DNA of 64,000 bases from Candidatus Methylomirabilota bacterium (GTDB lineage: Bacteria > Methylomirabilota > Methylomirabilia > Methylomirabilales > 2-02-FULL-66-22): NCBI GenBank assembly GCA_016209735.1, contig JACQVN010000009.1:113986-177985 (forward strand), read 5' to 3'. The notes beneath the pieces were generated by a model. That model searched no databases. It saw nothing but the letters and a program-made list of their open reading frames with translations, and had not been told where the DNA came from. The first letter of the stretch is position 1, and each line of letters starts with the position of its first letter. The position numbers were made by a program, and so were the translations under genes. Below, in pieces: positions 37,602 to 47,330 of this stretch.

Positions 37602-37845
37602 TTGCGCTGAGCGCGCAAAAACCATATTGAAAGACATCAGGGGAACCCTGTGGGATTGGCTGGGAGTAAACGGCGACCACCCCCGCAGGAGATACCCCCG
37701 AAGGTGACGCACGGCGGAACACGGCCCGAATCGCAGGGGGTCACCTCCCATCATGCGTCCCCTTGATGAGACTGGTCGGAAGCCCTGTGCAAAAATTCTT
37801 TGCTTCACCAAGTTTGGTTTTTGCGCTCCCAAGCGCAAAAACCAA
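37597..37845. repeat. Hairpin-bounded dispersed element, copy 1
   Basis: GGTTTTTGCGCTGAGCGCGCAAAAACC at 37597-37623; TTGGTTTTTGCGCT-CCCA-AGCGCAAAAACCAA at 37814-37845; interior matches reverse complement of 62516-62850. Confidence 0.85.
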
Positions 37846-37858
37846 GGTGGAGGGAGCC

Positions 37859-38776
37859 ATGCCATTGCAGGACCACCAATTGTTCATCGAGGCCTTCAGC
37901 CCGCACGAAGGCCATGTGCACGGGGTGACCGGCATCCTGGCGAGCCGCCGCTCTCCGTTCCAGCTTATCGAGGTGGTTGAGCTGGGAAGCTACGGGAGAG
38001 CGCTCATCCTGGACGGGAAGGTTCAGTCCACGACATTGGACGAGTTCATCTACCATGAGAGCATCATCCACCCGGCGATGCTCTGCCACCCAAACCCCCG
38101 TCGGGTATTTGTGGTGGGGGGAGGGGAAGGAACGCCCCTCCGCGAGATCCTCAAGCACCGGGGCGTAGAGCACGCCCTCCTGGTGGATATCGACAGTGAG
38201 GTGGTAGAGCTTTGCCGGCGCCATCTTCCGGAAATGAGTGCGGGGGCCTTCGACGACCCGCGCGTTCGCGTGGAGTTCATGAACGCGCGCACGTTTCTCG
38301 AAACCTCCGAGGAAACCTTCGACACCATGATCATCGACATCTCCGAGCCGGTCGAAGAGGGGCCCGCCTATCTCCTGTATACGCAGGAGTTCTACCGGAT
38401 TGTCTATGATCGCTTGACCGAGCACGGCACCCTGGCGGTGCAGGCGGGAACGATCAGTCTCGCCGATCTGGAGTGTTTCGCCACCATCCACTCGACGATC
38501 CGGAGCGTGTTTCCGGTGGTCGCCCCGTATTTCGCGGATATCCCCTCCTTCGGCAGGCCCTGGGGGTTCGTGCTGGCGAGCAAGGGACGGAATCCCGCAG
38601 CGGCGGACCGTGGGGAAATCGATCGGATGGTCGAGGCACGGCTCCGCGGACCGCTCCGGTACTACGACGGCGAGACGCATACCATGATGTTTGCGTTGCC
38701 CAAGCACGTGCGGGAACGCCTGGCGGCAGAGACCCGCGTCATCGAGGATAACCACCCCCTCTTCGCGTTCCGCTAG
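37859..38776 (+). CDS. speE: Spermidine synthase
   Basis: MPLQDHQLFIEAFSPHEGHVHGVTGILASRRSPFQLIEVVELGSYGRALILDGKVQST...VVGGGEGTPLREIL. Confidence 0.93.
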   Translation: MPLQDHQLFIEAFSPHEGHVHGVTGILASRRSPFQLIEVVELGSYGRALILDGKVQSTTLDEFIYHESIIHPAMLCHPNPRRVFVVGGGEGTPLREILKHRGVEHALLVDIDSEVVELCRRHLPEMSAGAFDDPRVRVEFMNARTFLETSEETFDTMIIDISEPVEEGPAYLLYTQEFYRIVYDRLTEHGTLAVQAGTISLADLECFATIHSTIRSVFPVVAPYFADIPSFGRPWGFVLASKGRNPAAADRGEIDRMVEARLRGPLRYYDGETHTMMFALPKHVRERLAAETRVIEDNHPLFAFR

Positions 38777-38786
38777 GAGGGCGCGC

Positions 38787-40301
38787 GTGACCGACATCGC
38801 CGAGCGGCAGTATCGCACCCCTCTGTTCGACGCCATGGTCGCGCTGGCCGAGGCGCGGAAGGTTTCTTTCCACACCCCCGGCCACAAGAGTGGCAAGGGC
38901 ATTTCCACCCGGTTCCGCAAATTCGTCGGGAGCAAGATCTTCACCATCGACCTGACCACGCTGGACGAGGTGGATTGCCTGCAGAAGCCGGTGGGCGTCA
39001 TCAAGGAGGCCCAGGAGCTGGCCGCCGAGGCCCACGGGGCGGATCGCTCTTTCTTCCTCGTCAACGGAACGACGGTGGGAAACCACGCGATGGTCCTGTC
39101 CACGGCCCGACCGGGAGACGAGATCCTCATTGCCCGCAACGCGCACAAGTCCATCTTGGCCGGCGTGATACAGAGCGGCGCGCTGCCGCGTTTCTTCCTG
39201 CCGCGCTTCGATGCCGATCTGGGGATCGCGGTGAACGTGACGGCGGCCGCGGTCGAGATGGCCATGCGGGCCCACCCGAATGCCCGCGTGGTCACCCTGA
39301 CCAGCCCCAATTATTACGGCATAGCCGCGGACATGCCCGCCATCGTGGCGGCCGCCCACAGGCTGGACAGGGTGCTCCTGGTGGACGAGGCCCATGGCCC
39401 CCATCTCCATTTCCATCCGGCGCTGCCCCCCTCGGCGGTGGATGCCGGGGCGGATTTGACCGTGCAGAGCACCCACAAGATCGTGGGGGGCATGACCCAG
39501 GCCTCCATGCTCCACGTGAAGGGGAAGCGCGTGGACGGATCGCGCGTGGCCCGGGTCCTCCAGATGCTGCAAAGCACGAGCCCCTCCTACATCCTCATGG
39601 CCTCCCTCGATCTGGCGCGCATGCAGATGGCGACGGAGGGTCGGAAACTCCTGGCGAAGGCCATTGACCTGGCGGAGGAGGCCCGCCGCCGGATCAACCG
39701 CATTCCGGGTCTCCGCTGCCTGGAGGAGCGAGAGGTGCGGACCTGGGCCGATTTCCGCCTGGACGTCACCAAGCTGACCATCTCCGTCAAGCAGTTGGGA
39801 CTCACCGGCTACGAGGCGTCCACGCTCCTCAACGGCGAGTTCGGCATCCAGGTGGAGATGGCGGACCTGTGGAACATTCTGGTCATCGTCAGTATCGGGG
39901 ATCGCCGGGACGACCTCGGTCGCCTGGTGGGGGGTCTGGAGGCGCTCGCCCGCCGCCACTTCGCCTCGGCGAACCGTCACCCTTTGACCGAGATACCCCC
40001 CATGCCGCGGCTGGAGGATGCCACCCTGGCCTGTTCGCCCCGGGAGGCCTATTTCGGGCCCTCCAGCCCCATCCCCCTCTCCGAGGCGGCCGGGCGGATC
40101 AGCAGCGACATCATCACGATCTATCCCCCCGGCATTCCGGTCGTCGTCCCCGGCGAGTTGTTCGTCCCCGACACCGTCGCCTACCTTGAATATATGGGGG
40201 CGCACGGCGCCCGCATCGACGGCGTCCTGGGCCCCGGCGGGGGGGAGGAGCCCGGCGGGGCAGAGCGGCCGGAGCCCTGGGTCAAGGTCCTGGAGGCCTA
40301 A
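38787..40301 (+). CDS. Orn/Lys/Arg decarboxylase (PLP-dependent)
   Basis: SFHTPGHKSGKGI...ARNAHKSILAGVIQSGA...VDEAHGPHLHFH...TVQSTHKIVGGMTQASMLH; GTG start after AGGAGG. Confidence 0.92.
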   Translation: MTDIAERQYRTPLFDAMVALAEARKVSFHTPGHKSGKGISTRFRKFVGSKIFTIDLTTLDEVDCLQKPVGVIKEAQELAAEAHGADRSFFLVNGTTVGNHAMVLSTARPGDEILIARNAHKSILAGVIQSGALPRFFLPRFDADLGIAVNVTAAAVEMAMRAHPNARVVTLTSPNYYGIAADMPAIVAAAHRLDRVLLVDEAHGPHLHFHPALPPSAVDAGADLTVQSTHKIVGGMTQASMLHVKGKRVDGSRVARVLQMLQSTSPSYILMASLDLARMQMATEGRKLLAKAIDLAEEARRRINRIPGLRCLEEREVRTWADFRLDVTKLTISVKQLGLTGYEASTLLNGEFGIQVEMADLWNILVIVSIGDRRDDLGRLVGGLEALARRHFASANRHPLTEIPPMPRLEDATLACSPREAYFGPSSPIPLSEAAGRISSDIITIYPPGIPVVVPGELFVPDTVAYLEYMGAHGARIDGVLGPGGGEEPGGAERPEPWVKVLEA

Positions 40302-40328
40302 AGGCCGCCGCCGCGGCGCACTTTAGGA

Positions 40329-40356
40329 TTGCTTTTTCCGCTCACCCTGCTATAGT
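40329..40356 (+). promoter_or_regulatory. Sigma70-like promoter upstream of secD: TTGCTT-N16-TATAGT
   Basis: Read directly from sequence. Confidence 0.5.
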
Positions 40357-40454
40357 GCGCCGGCGGTTCTCTCACCGATATTTTTCCCGCGGGCGGAGAC
40401 GGGGCGGGGCATGCCTACGGCTTCGGCCCGTGCGTTGTTTGAGGAGGCAGGCGC

Positions 40455-42056
40455 GTGCGCAAGAAACTCCGAGGGCGCGTGATCCTTCTGCTGGCGGTCA
40501 CGTCCCTCACGGGGTATTACCTCGTCCCCAGCCTGGGGCTGGTGGACAGCCTCCCTTCCCTGGTTCCCGGCCTTCTGCCGCGGGTGGAGCGGGTGAACCT
40601 CGGGCTGGATCTCCAGGGGGGAATGTACCTCGTCCTCGAGGTGCAGGCGGAAAAGGCCGTGGAGGCCGCCGTCGAGCGAATGATAGACGACGCCCGGCGG
40701 CTGCTGGAGAAGGAGAAGGTCGAGGTGGCCAGCTTCGCCCCGCAAGGGGTGAACGGGCTCGTGCTGAAGGTGGCCAAGGGGGACGAGCGCGACAAGGCCC
40801 AGAAGGCCCTGGGGGAGCTGGTGACCATGGAGAAGCTCCCGGGGGCGACGCCCGACGAGCTGCGCCTCACCCTGTACAGCAAGGAGGCTGCCCGCATCCA
40901 GGACTTGGCGGTACGCCAGAGCCTGGAGACGATCCGGAACCGTGTGGACCAATTCGGCGTCTCCGAGCCGCACATCGTGCCCGAGGGGGACCGGCGGATC
41001 GTCGTCCAGCTTCCGGGCATCAAGGATCCCCAGCGGGCCATCAATCTGATCGGGAAGACGGCCCAGCTCGAGCTGAAGGCCGTAGACACCAAGTACAATC
41101 CCGTCGAGGTTGCCCAGAAGAAGGTCGAGCTGCCGCCGGATCTCCAGCTCCTGGACCTGCGGGAGGTCGATGACAAGCGGCAGGTGATCGGCAAACAGCC
41201 CATCGTCGTGGAGCGAAAGCCGGTGATCACGGGGGCGTCGCTCACCTCGGCGGAGGTCCGGCCGGACGACCAGGGGGGATGGCTGGTCGCCTTCGGTCTC
41301 GACAGCCAGGGCGCGCGGGTCTTCGGCGATTTCACCGGGGCCAACGTCGGCCGCCAGTTGGCCATTGTCCTGGATGACACGGTCTACAGCGCGCCGGTCA
41401 TCCGGTCGAAGATCGGCGAGGGGCGCGGCCAGATCGAGGGCAATTTCACCGCCGAGACGGCCCGGGATCTCGCCATCGTCCTCCGGGCGGGCGCGCTCCC
41501 GGCCCCGGTGAAGATCATCGCCAACCTGACCGTCGGCCCGTCGCTGGGGCAGGACTCTATCGAGAAGGGGATCCGGGCGGCCATCCTGGGGGCCGCGCTC
41601 GTGGTCCTGCTGATGGCGATGTACTACAAGTTCTCCGGGGTGATCGCCAACTTCGCCCTGCTCTTGAACTGCATCATCCTGGTGGGCACCCTGGTGGCGA
41701 TTCGCGCCACGTTGACCCTGCCGGGTATCGCGGGCATCGCCCTCGGCATCGGGATGGCGGTGGACAGCAACGTCCTCATCCTGGAGCGGATCCGGGAGGA
41801 GCTGAAGCTGGGCAAGACCGTTCGCTCCGCCATCGACGCCGGCTACGACAAGGCGTTTGTGACCATCGTGGACTCCCACGTGACCACCCTGATCACGGCG
41901 GCGGCCCTGTTCCTCTTCGGGACGGGTCCCATCAAGGGGTTCGCGGTCACGCTCAGCCTGGGGGTGGCCATCAACCTCTTCTCCGCGCTGGTGGGTACGC
42001 GCGTGGTCTACGACTACATGATCTCCCGGCGCGAGTTGAAGACGCTGAGCATCTAG
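40455..42056 (+). CDS. secD: Protein translocase subunit SecD
   Basis: LGLDLQGGMYLVLEV...SLGQDSIEKGIRAAILGAALVVLLMAMYYKFSG. Confidence 0.95.
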   Translation: MRKKLRGRVILLLAVTSLTGYYLVPSLGLVDSLPSLVPGLLPRVERVNLGLDLQGGMYLVLEVQAEKAVEAAVERMIDDARRLLEKEKVEVASFAPQGVNGLVLKVAKGDERDKAQKALGELVTMEKLPGATPDELRLTLYSKEAARIQDLAVRQSLETIRNRVDQFGVSEPHIVPEGDRRIVVQLPGIKDPQRAINLIGKTAQLELKAVDTKYNPVEVAQKKVELPPDLQLLDLREVDDKRQVIGKQPIVVERKPVITGASLTSAEVRPDDQGGWLVAFGLDSQGARVFGDFTGANVGRQLAIVLDDTVYSAPVIRSKIGEGRGQIEGNFTAETARDLAIVLRAGALPAPVKIIANLTVGPSLGQDSIEKGIRAAILGAALVVLLMAMYYKFSGVIANFALLLNCIILVGTLVAIRATLTLPGIAGIALGIGMAVDSNVLILERIREELKLGKTVRSAIDAGYDKAFVTIVDSHVTTLITAAALFLFGTGPIKGFAVTLSLGVAINLFSALVGTRVVYDYMISRRELKTLSI

Positions 42057-42096
42057 CCCGGCTGATTCACCAAATTGCCGGTGAATCATCCGGGCT
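42055..42096. repeat. Long hairpin at the secD stop codon
   Basis: AGCCCGGcTGATTCACC-aaattgcc-GGTGAATCAtCCGGGCT. Confidence 0.8.
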
Positions 42097-42112
42097 TAAT
42101 GGGCAAGGGCCA

Positions 42113-42408
42113 ATTGGTCAAAGTGGGGTATCGGGTTGACTCCAGTGGCCACTACGGGTTGTGGTATCGAGGGGCGGCCAGGGGCTCCCGGAGCGCCGGG
42201 CGCCCGCGGGCGAGCCCGTCGCCGGCCCGGAGGCCGCCGTTCTGTGGCGGCCGACCCGGTGTAAGGGCGAGCCGGCCTCGACGAGGCGCCAGGCGTCGGA
42301 GGGAGGCCCTGGCCGCCCCGGCGAAGGGCCTCCGAGCCAGGCTCGGGCCGAAGCCAGCAATAAGATGTTGTGGCCACTTGAATCAACCCGATACCCCACA
42401 TTGGTCAA
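42113..42408. mobile_element. MITE-like element with 30-bp TIRs (28/30) and candidate 9-bp target duplication
   Basis: TIRs 42123-42152 and 42370-42399; direct repeats ATTGGTCAA at 42113-42121 and 42400-42408. Confidence 0.8.
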
Positions 42409-42530
42409 TTCGGCAATTGGGCAGTTGGGAAAAGCGGGCGTTACCCCGGTTGCCTTGACGACCCTCGGCCGGGCAGTGCCCAGTCGCCCAGTCGCCCAGT
42501 CGTCTGATTGACGGTTCTTCGGAGCGGATC

Positions 42531-43448
42531 GTGGAAATCCTCGGCAAGACCAACGTCGATTTCATCGGGAAGCGGCACATCGCCTATACCATCTCCTGCG
42601 TGCTCGTCCTCCTGGGCATTGTCGCTTTCGTCCAGATCTCGCGCGGGGCGGCCAACATGGGCATCGATTTCGCCGGCGGCACCTCGGTCCAGGTCAAGTT
42701 CGCCAAGCCGGTCGAGCTGGGAGACGTGCGGAATGCCCTGACCAAGAACGGCATCAAGGATAGCGAGCCGCAGCAGTTTGCCGACGGCCGCAGCGTGATG
42801 ATCCGGCTGAAGCGGGGCGCCGGGGAGGTGGCCGGCACCTCCCAGCAGGTGGAGACGGCCCTGCGCAAGGAGTTCGGCGACCAGGCCTTCACGCTGGAGG
42901 CCTCCACCGAGATCGGGCCTGCCATCGGCAAAGAGCTCCAGCGGAAGGCCGTCCTCGCCATCGCCATCTCCCTGGCGGGGATCATCGTGTACATCGCCTG
43001 GCGCTTCGAGTTCCGCTTCGGCGTGGCGGCGACCATCGCCACCTTCCACGATGTCCTGGCGGTCCTGGGCGTCTTCTTCGCGCTGAACAAGGAGATCACC
43101 CTCCTGATCGTCACGGCGCTCCTCACCGTCGCGGGGTACTCGCTCACCGACACCGTCGTGGTCTATGACCGGATCCGCGAGAACCTCCGCCTCCGCCGGC
43201 GCGAGTCGCTGGGCGAGGTGATGAACGCCAGCATCAACCAGGTCCTGAGCCGGACCGCCATGACCTCGCTCACCACCATATTGGCCTCCATGTCGCTCCT
43301 CTTGCTGGGGGGTGAAGTCCTCCACGACTTCGCCCTGGCCCTCTCCCTCGGGATCGTCGTCGGCACCTACTCCTCCTGGTTCGTGGCGTCGCCCATCATT
43401 TACGAATGGCGCACGCGGGTCGATGAGCGGCGGAGGGCCCGCCGCTGA
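42531..43448 (+). CDS. secF: Protein translocase subunit SecF
   Basis: MGIDFAGGTSVQVKF...AGYSLTDTVVVYDRIRENL. Confidence 0.95.
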   Translation: MEILGKTNVDFIGKRHIAYTISCVLVLLGIVAFVQISRGAANMGIDFAGGTSVQVKFAKPVELGDVRNALTKNGIKDSEPQQFADGRSVMIRLKRGAGEVAGTSQQVETALRKEFGDQAFTLEASTEIGPAIGKELQRKAVLAIAISLAGIIVYIAWRFEFRFGVAATIATFHDVLAVLGVFFALNKEITLLIVTALLTVAGYSLTDTVVVYDRIRENLRLRRRESLGEVMNASINQVLSRTAMTSLTTILASMSLLLLGGEVLHDFALALSLGIVVGTYSSWFVASPIIYEWRTRVDERRRARR

Positions 43449-45216
43449 GGCGGGAATCCTGTCCGTGGGTCCGGGGCGCTGGCAGGTTCGGCCGATCGAA
43501 CCGGCGGCGGTTCACGATCTGGCTCGCGCCCTCCGCATCCCTCCTCTCCTGGCCACGCTCCTGATCCACCGCGGCTGCGCCTCGGCAGAGGCTGCCCGCC
43601 TCTTCCTGGAGGCCCCCCTCGACGCCCTCCCCGATCCCTGGCGGATGGCGGGGATGCCGGCCGCCGTCACGCGCCTCCGGTCGGCCATCGCCCGCGGGGA
43701 GCCGATCCGCGTCTGCGGCGACTTCGACGTGGACGGCGTGTGCGGGACCGCCCTCTTGGCGGCGGGCCTCGCGGAACTGGGTGCGACCGTCAGCTATCGG
43801 ATTCCGCATCGCCTGCAGGACGGCTACGGCCTGCCACGCCGCTTCGTGGCGGAGGCGCGAGCCGACGGCATTCCCGTGCTGGTGGCCGTGGATACGGGGA
43901 GCACCGCCCAGGCCTCGGCCGAGCTGGCGAAGTCGCTGGGCATCGACCTCATCGTCTGCGATCATCACCAGCCGCCCCCCAGGGTCCCGCCGGCCCTGGC
44001 CATCCTGAATCCCCGCCAGCGGGGCTGCGAGTACCCCTTCAAGGATCTCTGCGGCGCCGGAATCGCCTTCAAGCTGCTGCAGGCTCTGGGGGGCAGGGAA
44101 GGGTGCTCCGGCGGGGCGGCGGGGCTGGATTTGGTGGCACTCGCCACCATCGCCGACGCGGTCCCGCTCCTGGGGGAGAACCGCATCCTGGTCCGGAACG
44201 GGCTGCCCCAGATCCGGGCCAGACGCCGGTCCGGTCTGATGGCCCTGGCGGAGGTCGCCGGCCTCGATCTCGCCGAGCGGGAGCTGAAGCCGGGGCACGT
44301 TGCTTTTGTCCTGGCGCCCCGCCTGAATGCGGCCGGACGGATGGAGGAGGCCACGGCAGCCATCCGTCTTCTCTTGACCGAAGATGCGGCCGAGGCCGCG
44401 GCGCTGGCCGGCCAGCTCGATATGCTCAACCGAAAACGGCAGGCGGTGGAGGGCGGAATGCTCGACGAGGCCACGGCGCTCGTGGAGGCCGCCAGGGCCG
44501 GAGGGATCGGTCCTCGCGCCATCGTCCTGGCCTCGGTGGACTGGCACCCCGGCGTGCTGGGGATCGTGGCGTCCCGTCTGGTCGAGCGATACGGACTGCC
44601 GACGGCCCTCATCGCCGTGCGGGGTGAAGAGGCGCGCGGTTCCATCCGGTCTCCCACCGGCTGGCACGTGGCCGAAGGGCTGGCGCAATGCGCGGATCTC
44701 CTCCTGCGCTTCGGCGGTCACGAGGCGGCCGGAGGCTTCTCGCTCGCCCCCGAGCGGATCGCGGCGTTTCGCGCCCGCCTCCAGGTGCTGGTGGACGCGC
44801 AGGTCCCCCAGGGTCGTCTCGAGCCGGTCTTGACCGCCGACGCCGAGGCGGACTTCAGCGCCTTGGACCTCGACTTGGTCGACATGCTGAGCCGGTTGGC
44901 CCCCCATGGGATGGGGAACCCGGAGCCGCTCTTCGTGGCCCGCCGGGTCCAGGCCATGCGCTCGCCCCGTCGGGTGGGGCGGAACCATCTGAAGATGCGG
45001 CTCCGGCAGACCGCGGTGGACAGCCGGGTGCTGGATTCCATCGGTTTCAACCTGGGGGACCTGGTGGAGAGTTTGGATCGACCGGACTCGCCCACGTTCG
45101 ATCTGGCCTTCAGTCCAGAACGTAATGTCTGGAACGGACGGGAGACTCTGCAGCTTCGAGTCCGCGACATACATGTCCACTCTTCCGACGAGTCGGCCGG
45201 TCATGTTTCTCGGTGA
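43423..45216 (+). CDS. recJ: Single-stranded-DNA-specific exonuclease RecJ
   Basis: RVCGDFDVDGVCGTALL...IVCDHHQPPPRVPPALAILNPRQ. Confidence 0.93.
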   Translation: MSGGGPAAEAGILSVGPGRWQVRPIEPAAVHDLARALRIPPLLATLLIHRGCASAEAARLFLEAPLDALPDPWRMAGMPAAVTRLRSAIARGEPIRVCGDFDVDGVCGTALLAAGLAELGATVSYRIPHRLQDGYGLPRRFVAEARADGIPVLVAVDTGSTAQASAELAKSLGIDLIVCDHHQPPPRVPPALAILNPRQRGCEYPFKDLCGAGIAFKLLQALGGREGCSGGAAGLDLVALATIADAVPLLGENRILVRNGLPQIRARRRSGLMALAEVAGLDLAERELKPGHVAFVLAPRLNAAGRMEEATAAIRLLLTEDAAEAAALAGQLDMLNRKRQAVEGGMLDEATALVEAARAGGIGPRAIVLASVDWHPGVLGIVASRLVERYGLPTALIAVRGEEARGSIRSPTGWHVAEGLAQCADLLLRFGGHEAAGGFSLAPERIAAFRARLQVLVDAQVPQGRLEPVLTADAEADFSALDLDLVDMLSRLAPHGMGNPEPLFVARRVQAMRSPRRVGRNHLKMRLRQTAVDSRVLDSIGFNLGDLVESLDRPDSPTFDLAFSPERNVWNGRETLQLRVRDIHVHSSDESAGHVSR

Positions 45217-45586
45217 AAAGGGGCGCGCCTTCCCGCGATTTCTTTCACGCAAGGACCGCAATGGAGGCAAAAAGGGAACGTGAGAGCTGTTGTTCTTGGC
45301 GAGAGGGAACGGACCCCTGTCTCACGCAAAGACGCAAAGGGCGCCAAGAAGAACAAGAACCAGGTTTTCCTTAGCGGGCTTGTCCGGCCTGTCCGCATCC
45401 GACTGGGGCGGACGGAGACCCGTGGGGTGGCGTGCTTGGCGAGAGAGCTGCGCATTTTCTGGCGCCGGAACGGGTCCGAGGGAAGCGTCGAGCCAAATGT
45501 CTATTTCCCTCAAGCAAATCATGAGGTTGGCCCCTCAAGGCATGGCAAAGTCAGGGCCTTATAATGATTACCCGGGCGCTTTTTTC

Positions 45587-45615
45587 TTGACAAGCGCGAA
45601 TCCTGCGGTTTAATT
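45587..45615 (+). promoter_or_regulatory. Sigma70-like promoter: TTGACA-N17-TTAATT
   Basis: Read directly upstream of the SIS-domain gene. Confidence 0.55.
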
Positions 45616-45627
45616 ACGCGAAAAATA

Positions 45628-46227
45628 ATGCTGCACAGACGAGGGGGCTCGGTGAGGGATCGGATTCGGCGAATCTTCGACGAGAGCGCGGCGGTCAAGC
45701 GGCGGTTCGCCGAAGAGAATGCGCCACGCATCGAGTCGGCGGCGCGACAGATGGCGGAGGTGCTTCGACGCGGCAACAAGCTCCTGTTTTTCGGGAACGG
45801 GGGCAGTGCCGCCGATGCTCAGCACCTGGCCGCCGAGTTCGTCAATCGGTTCCTCGTAAGCCGGCGCGCCCTGGCCGCTATTGCGCTCACCACGGATACT
45901 TCCGCGCTGACCGCCATCGGCAACGACCTGGGATTCGATACGGTGTTCGCCCGCCAGATTGAGGCGCTCGGGCGACCGGGCGACCTCGTGGTGGCCATCA
46001 GTACGAGCGGGGACTCCCCGAACGTCCTGCGGGCCGTGGAGACGGCGAAGCGGCTGGGGCTGGAAAGCATCGGGCTGGCAGGGGGGACGGGCGGCCAACT
46101 GGCGAGTCTGGTGGATATGGCATTTGTCGTCCCGAGTAACGAGACGCCCCGGGTCCAGGAGACGCACATCACGCTGGGGCATGCGCTGTGCGGCTTGGTG
46201 GACGATCTTCTTTTCGGGCAAGCTTGA
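45628..46227 (+). CDS. gmhA: SIS-domain phosphoheptose isomerase (GmhA-like)
   Basis: KLLFFGNGGSAADAQHLAAEFVNRF...STSGDSPNVLRAVETAKRLGL. Confidence 0.88.
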   Translation: MLHRRGGSVRDRIRRIFDESAAVKRRFAEENAPRIESAARQMAEVLRRGNKLLFFGNGGSAADAQHLAAEFVNRFLVSRRALAAIALTTDTSALTAIGNDLGFDTVFARQIEALGRPGDLVVAISTSGDSPNVLRAVETAKRLGLESIGLAGGTGGQLASLVDMAFVVPSNETPRVQETHITLGHALCGLVDDLLFGQA

Positions 46228-46267
46228 AAGCGCAGGGGGAATTGGCCATGCAGTGGAGTCTGGAATC

Positions 46268-47302
46268 ATGAAGGGGGGGCTCAAGCGTCTCGCGCTGGCG
46301 TGCGTCATCCTGTTGGCTGTGGAGAGTGCCGTCCCGAGAGTCCTTCTGCTCTCCGAGGCGGTCGGACGACACGGGAAGACGGCAGGCAGGCGGGTCGATC
46401 GCCCGGCCGGGCCGGCCCCGATCACGGAATACCTCGACCTGCCGCGACCGAGCCCGGGTCTGGAGCCGGGCTGGGAGGCGTCCCCGGGAGCCCCGAGCGA
46501 CATTGGCGCCGCCTCCGCCATCCTGGTGGACGGAAATTCCGGAGAGGTACTGTTCGCCCGCAATCCCAACGAACCCCGCCCCCCCGCGAGCGTGACCAAG
46601 ATCCTGACCGCGCTGGTGATCCTGGAGCGGGGCCGTCTGGACGATGCCGTGACGGTGAGTGCCGGGGCCGCCGGGGTCGGGGGATACCAGCTTGGCCTGC
46701 GGCGCGGTCAGCGGGCATCCTTGCAGGACCTCTTGGCGGCGATCTTGATCATGTCGGCGAACGATGCGGCCGTGGCCGCTGCCGAGCATGTCGGCGGAAG
46801 CGTGGCGGGGTTCGCGGGAATGATGAATGCGATCGCCCGGCGTATCGGCATGACCCAGAGCCGATTCGTGAATCCCCACGGCCTCCATGAGCCGGGGCAT
46901 TACACCACGGCGCTGGATCTGGCCCTCCTCACCCGGGTTGCCCTGGATAATCCGACGTTCGCCGGCTTGGTGCGCAGCCGTGAGGCGACCATCACGGTCT
47001 GGAAGCCGGGACGGCGAGGCTTGGTGCCCCAGGCGCGCGTCGTTCGCAGTCACAACCGGCTGCTGGGACGCGTCGAGGGCGTGGATGGAGTGAAGACGGG
47101 CTACACGGACGCGGCGGGACGCTGCCTGGTGGCGTCGGCCAGTCGGGGGGCGGAGCGTATGATCGCCGTTCTCCTGAATGACCCGCAACGATGGAGCGAC
47201 GCAACGATTCTGCTGGAGTTCGGCTTCGAGGCTGCCGCGGTCCGGGCAGAGGCATTGCCGGCGCCCGGACCGATGCCGTGGCGCGAGGCTTCGCGTCGCT
47301 AA
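46268..47302 (+). CDS. D-alanyl-D-alanine carboxypeptidase (penicillin-binding)
   Basis: RPPASVTKILTALVILERG (SxxK), MSANDAA (SxN), DGVKTGYTDAAG (KTG). Confidence 0.92.
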   Translation: MKGGLKRLALACVILLAVESAVPRVLLLSEAVGRHGKTAGRRVDRPAGPAPITEYLDLPRPSPGLEPGWEASPGAPSDIGAASAILVDGNSGEVLFARNPNEPRPPASVTKILTALVILERGRLDDAVTVSAGAAGVGGYQLGLRRGQRASLQDLLAAILIMSANDAAVAAAEHVGGSVAGFAGMMNAIARRIGMTQSRFVNPHGLHEPGHYTTALDLALLTRVALDNPTFAGLVRSREATITVWKPGRRGLVPQARVVRSHNRLLGRVEGVDGVKTGYTDAAGRCLVASASRGAERMIAVLLNDPQRWSDATILLEFGFEAAAVRAEALPAPGPMPWREASRR

Positions 47303-47330
47303 GCTCCGCGGAGAGCTTGGAGGGGCTGCC

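Noticed and set aside
37763-37858. N-terminal extension of SpeE (MMRLVGSPVQKFFASPSLVFALPSAKTKVEGA)
   Set aside because: It translates the hairpin repeat; the conserved SpeE start is MPLQDHQ at 37859 with a good SD.
42123-42399. Protein-coding content inside the secD-secF element (ORFs 42075-42458, 42161-42511, 42096-42401)
   Set aside because: Frames run through the inverted repeats, are Arg/Pro/Gly-rich and show no transposase motifs.
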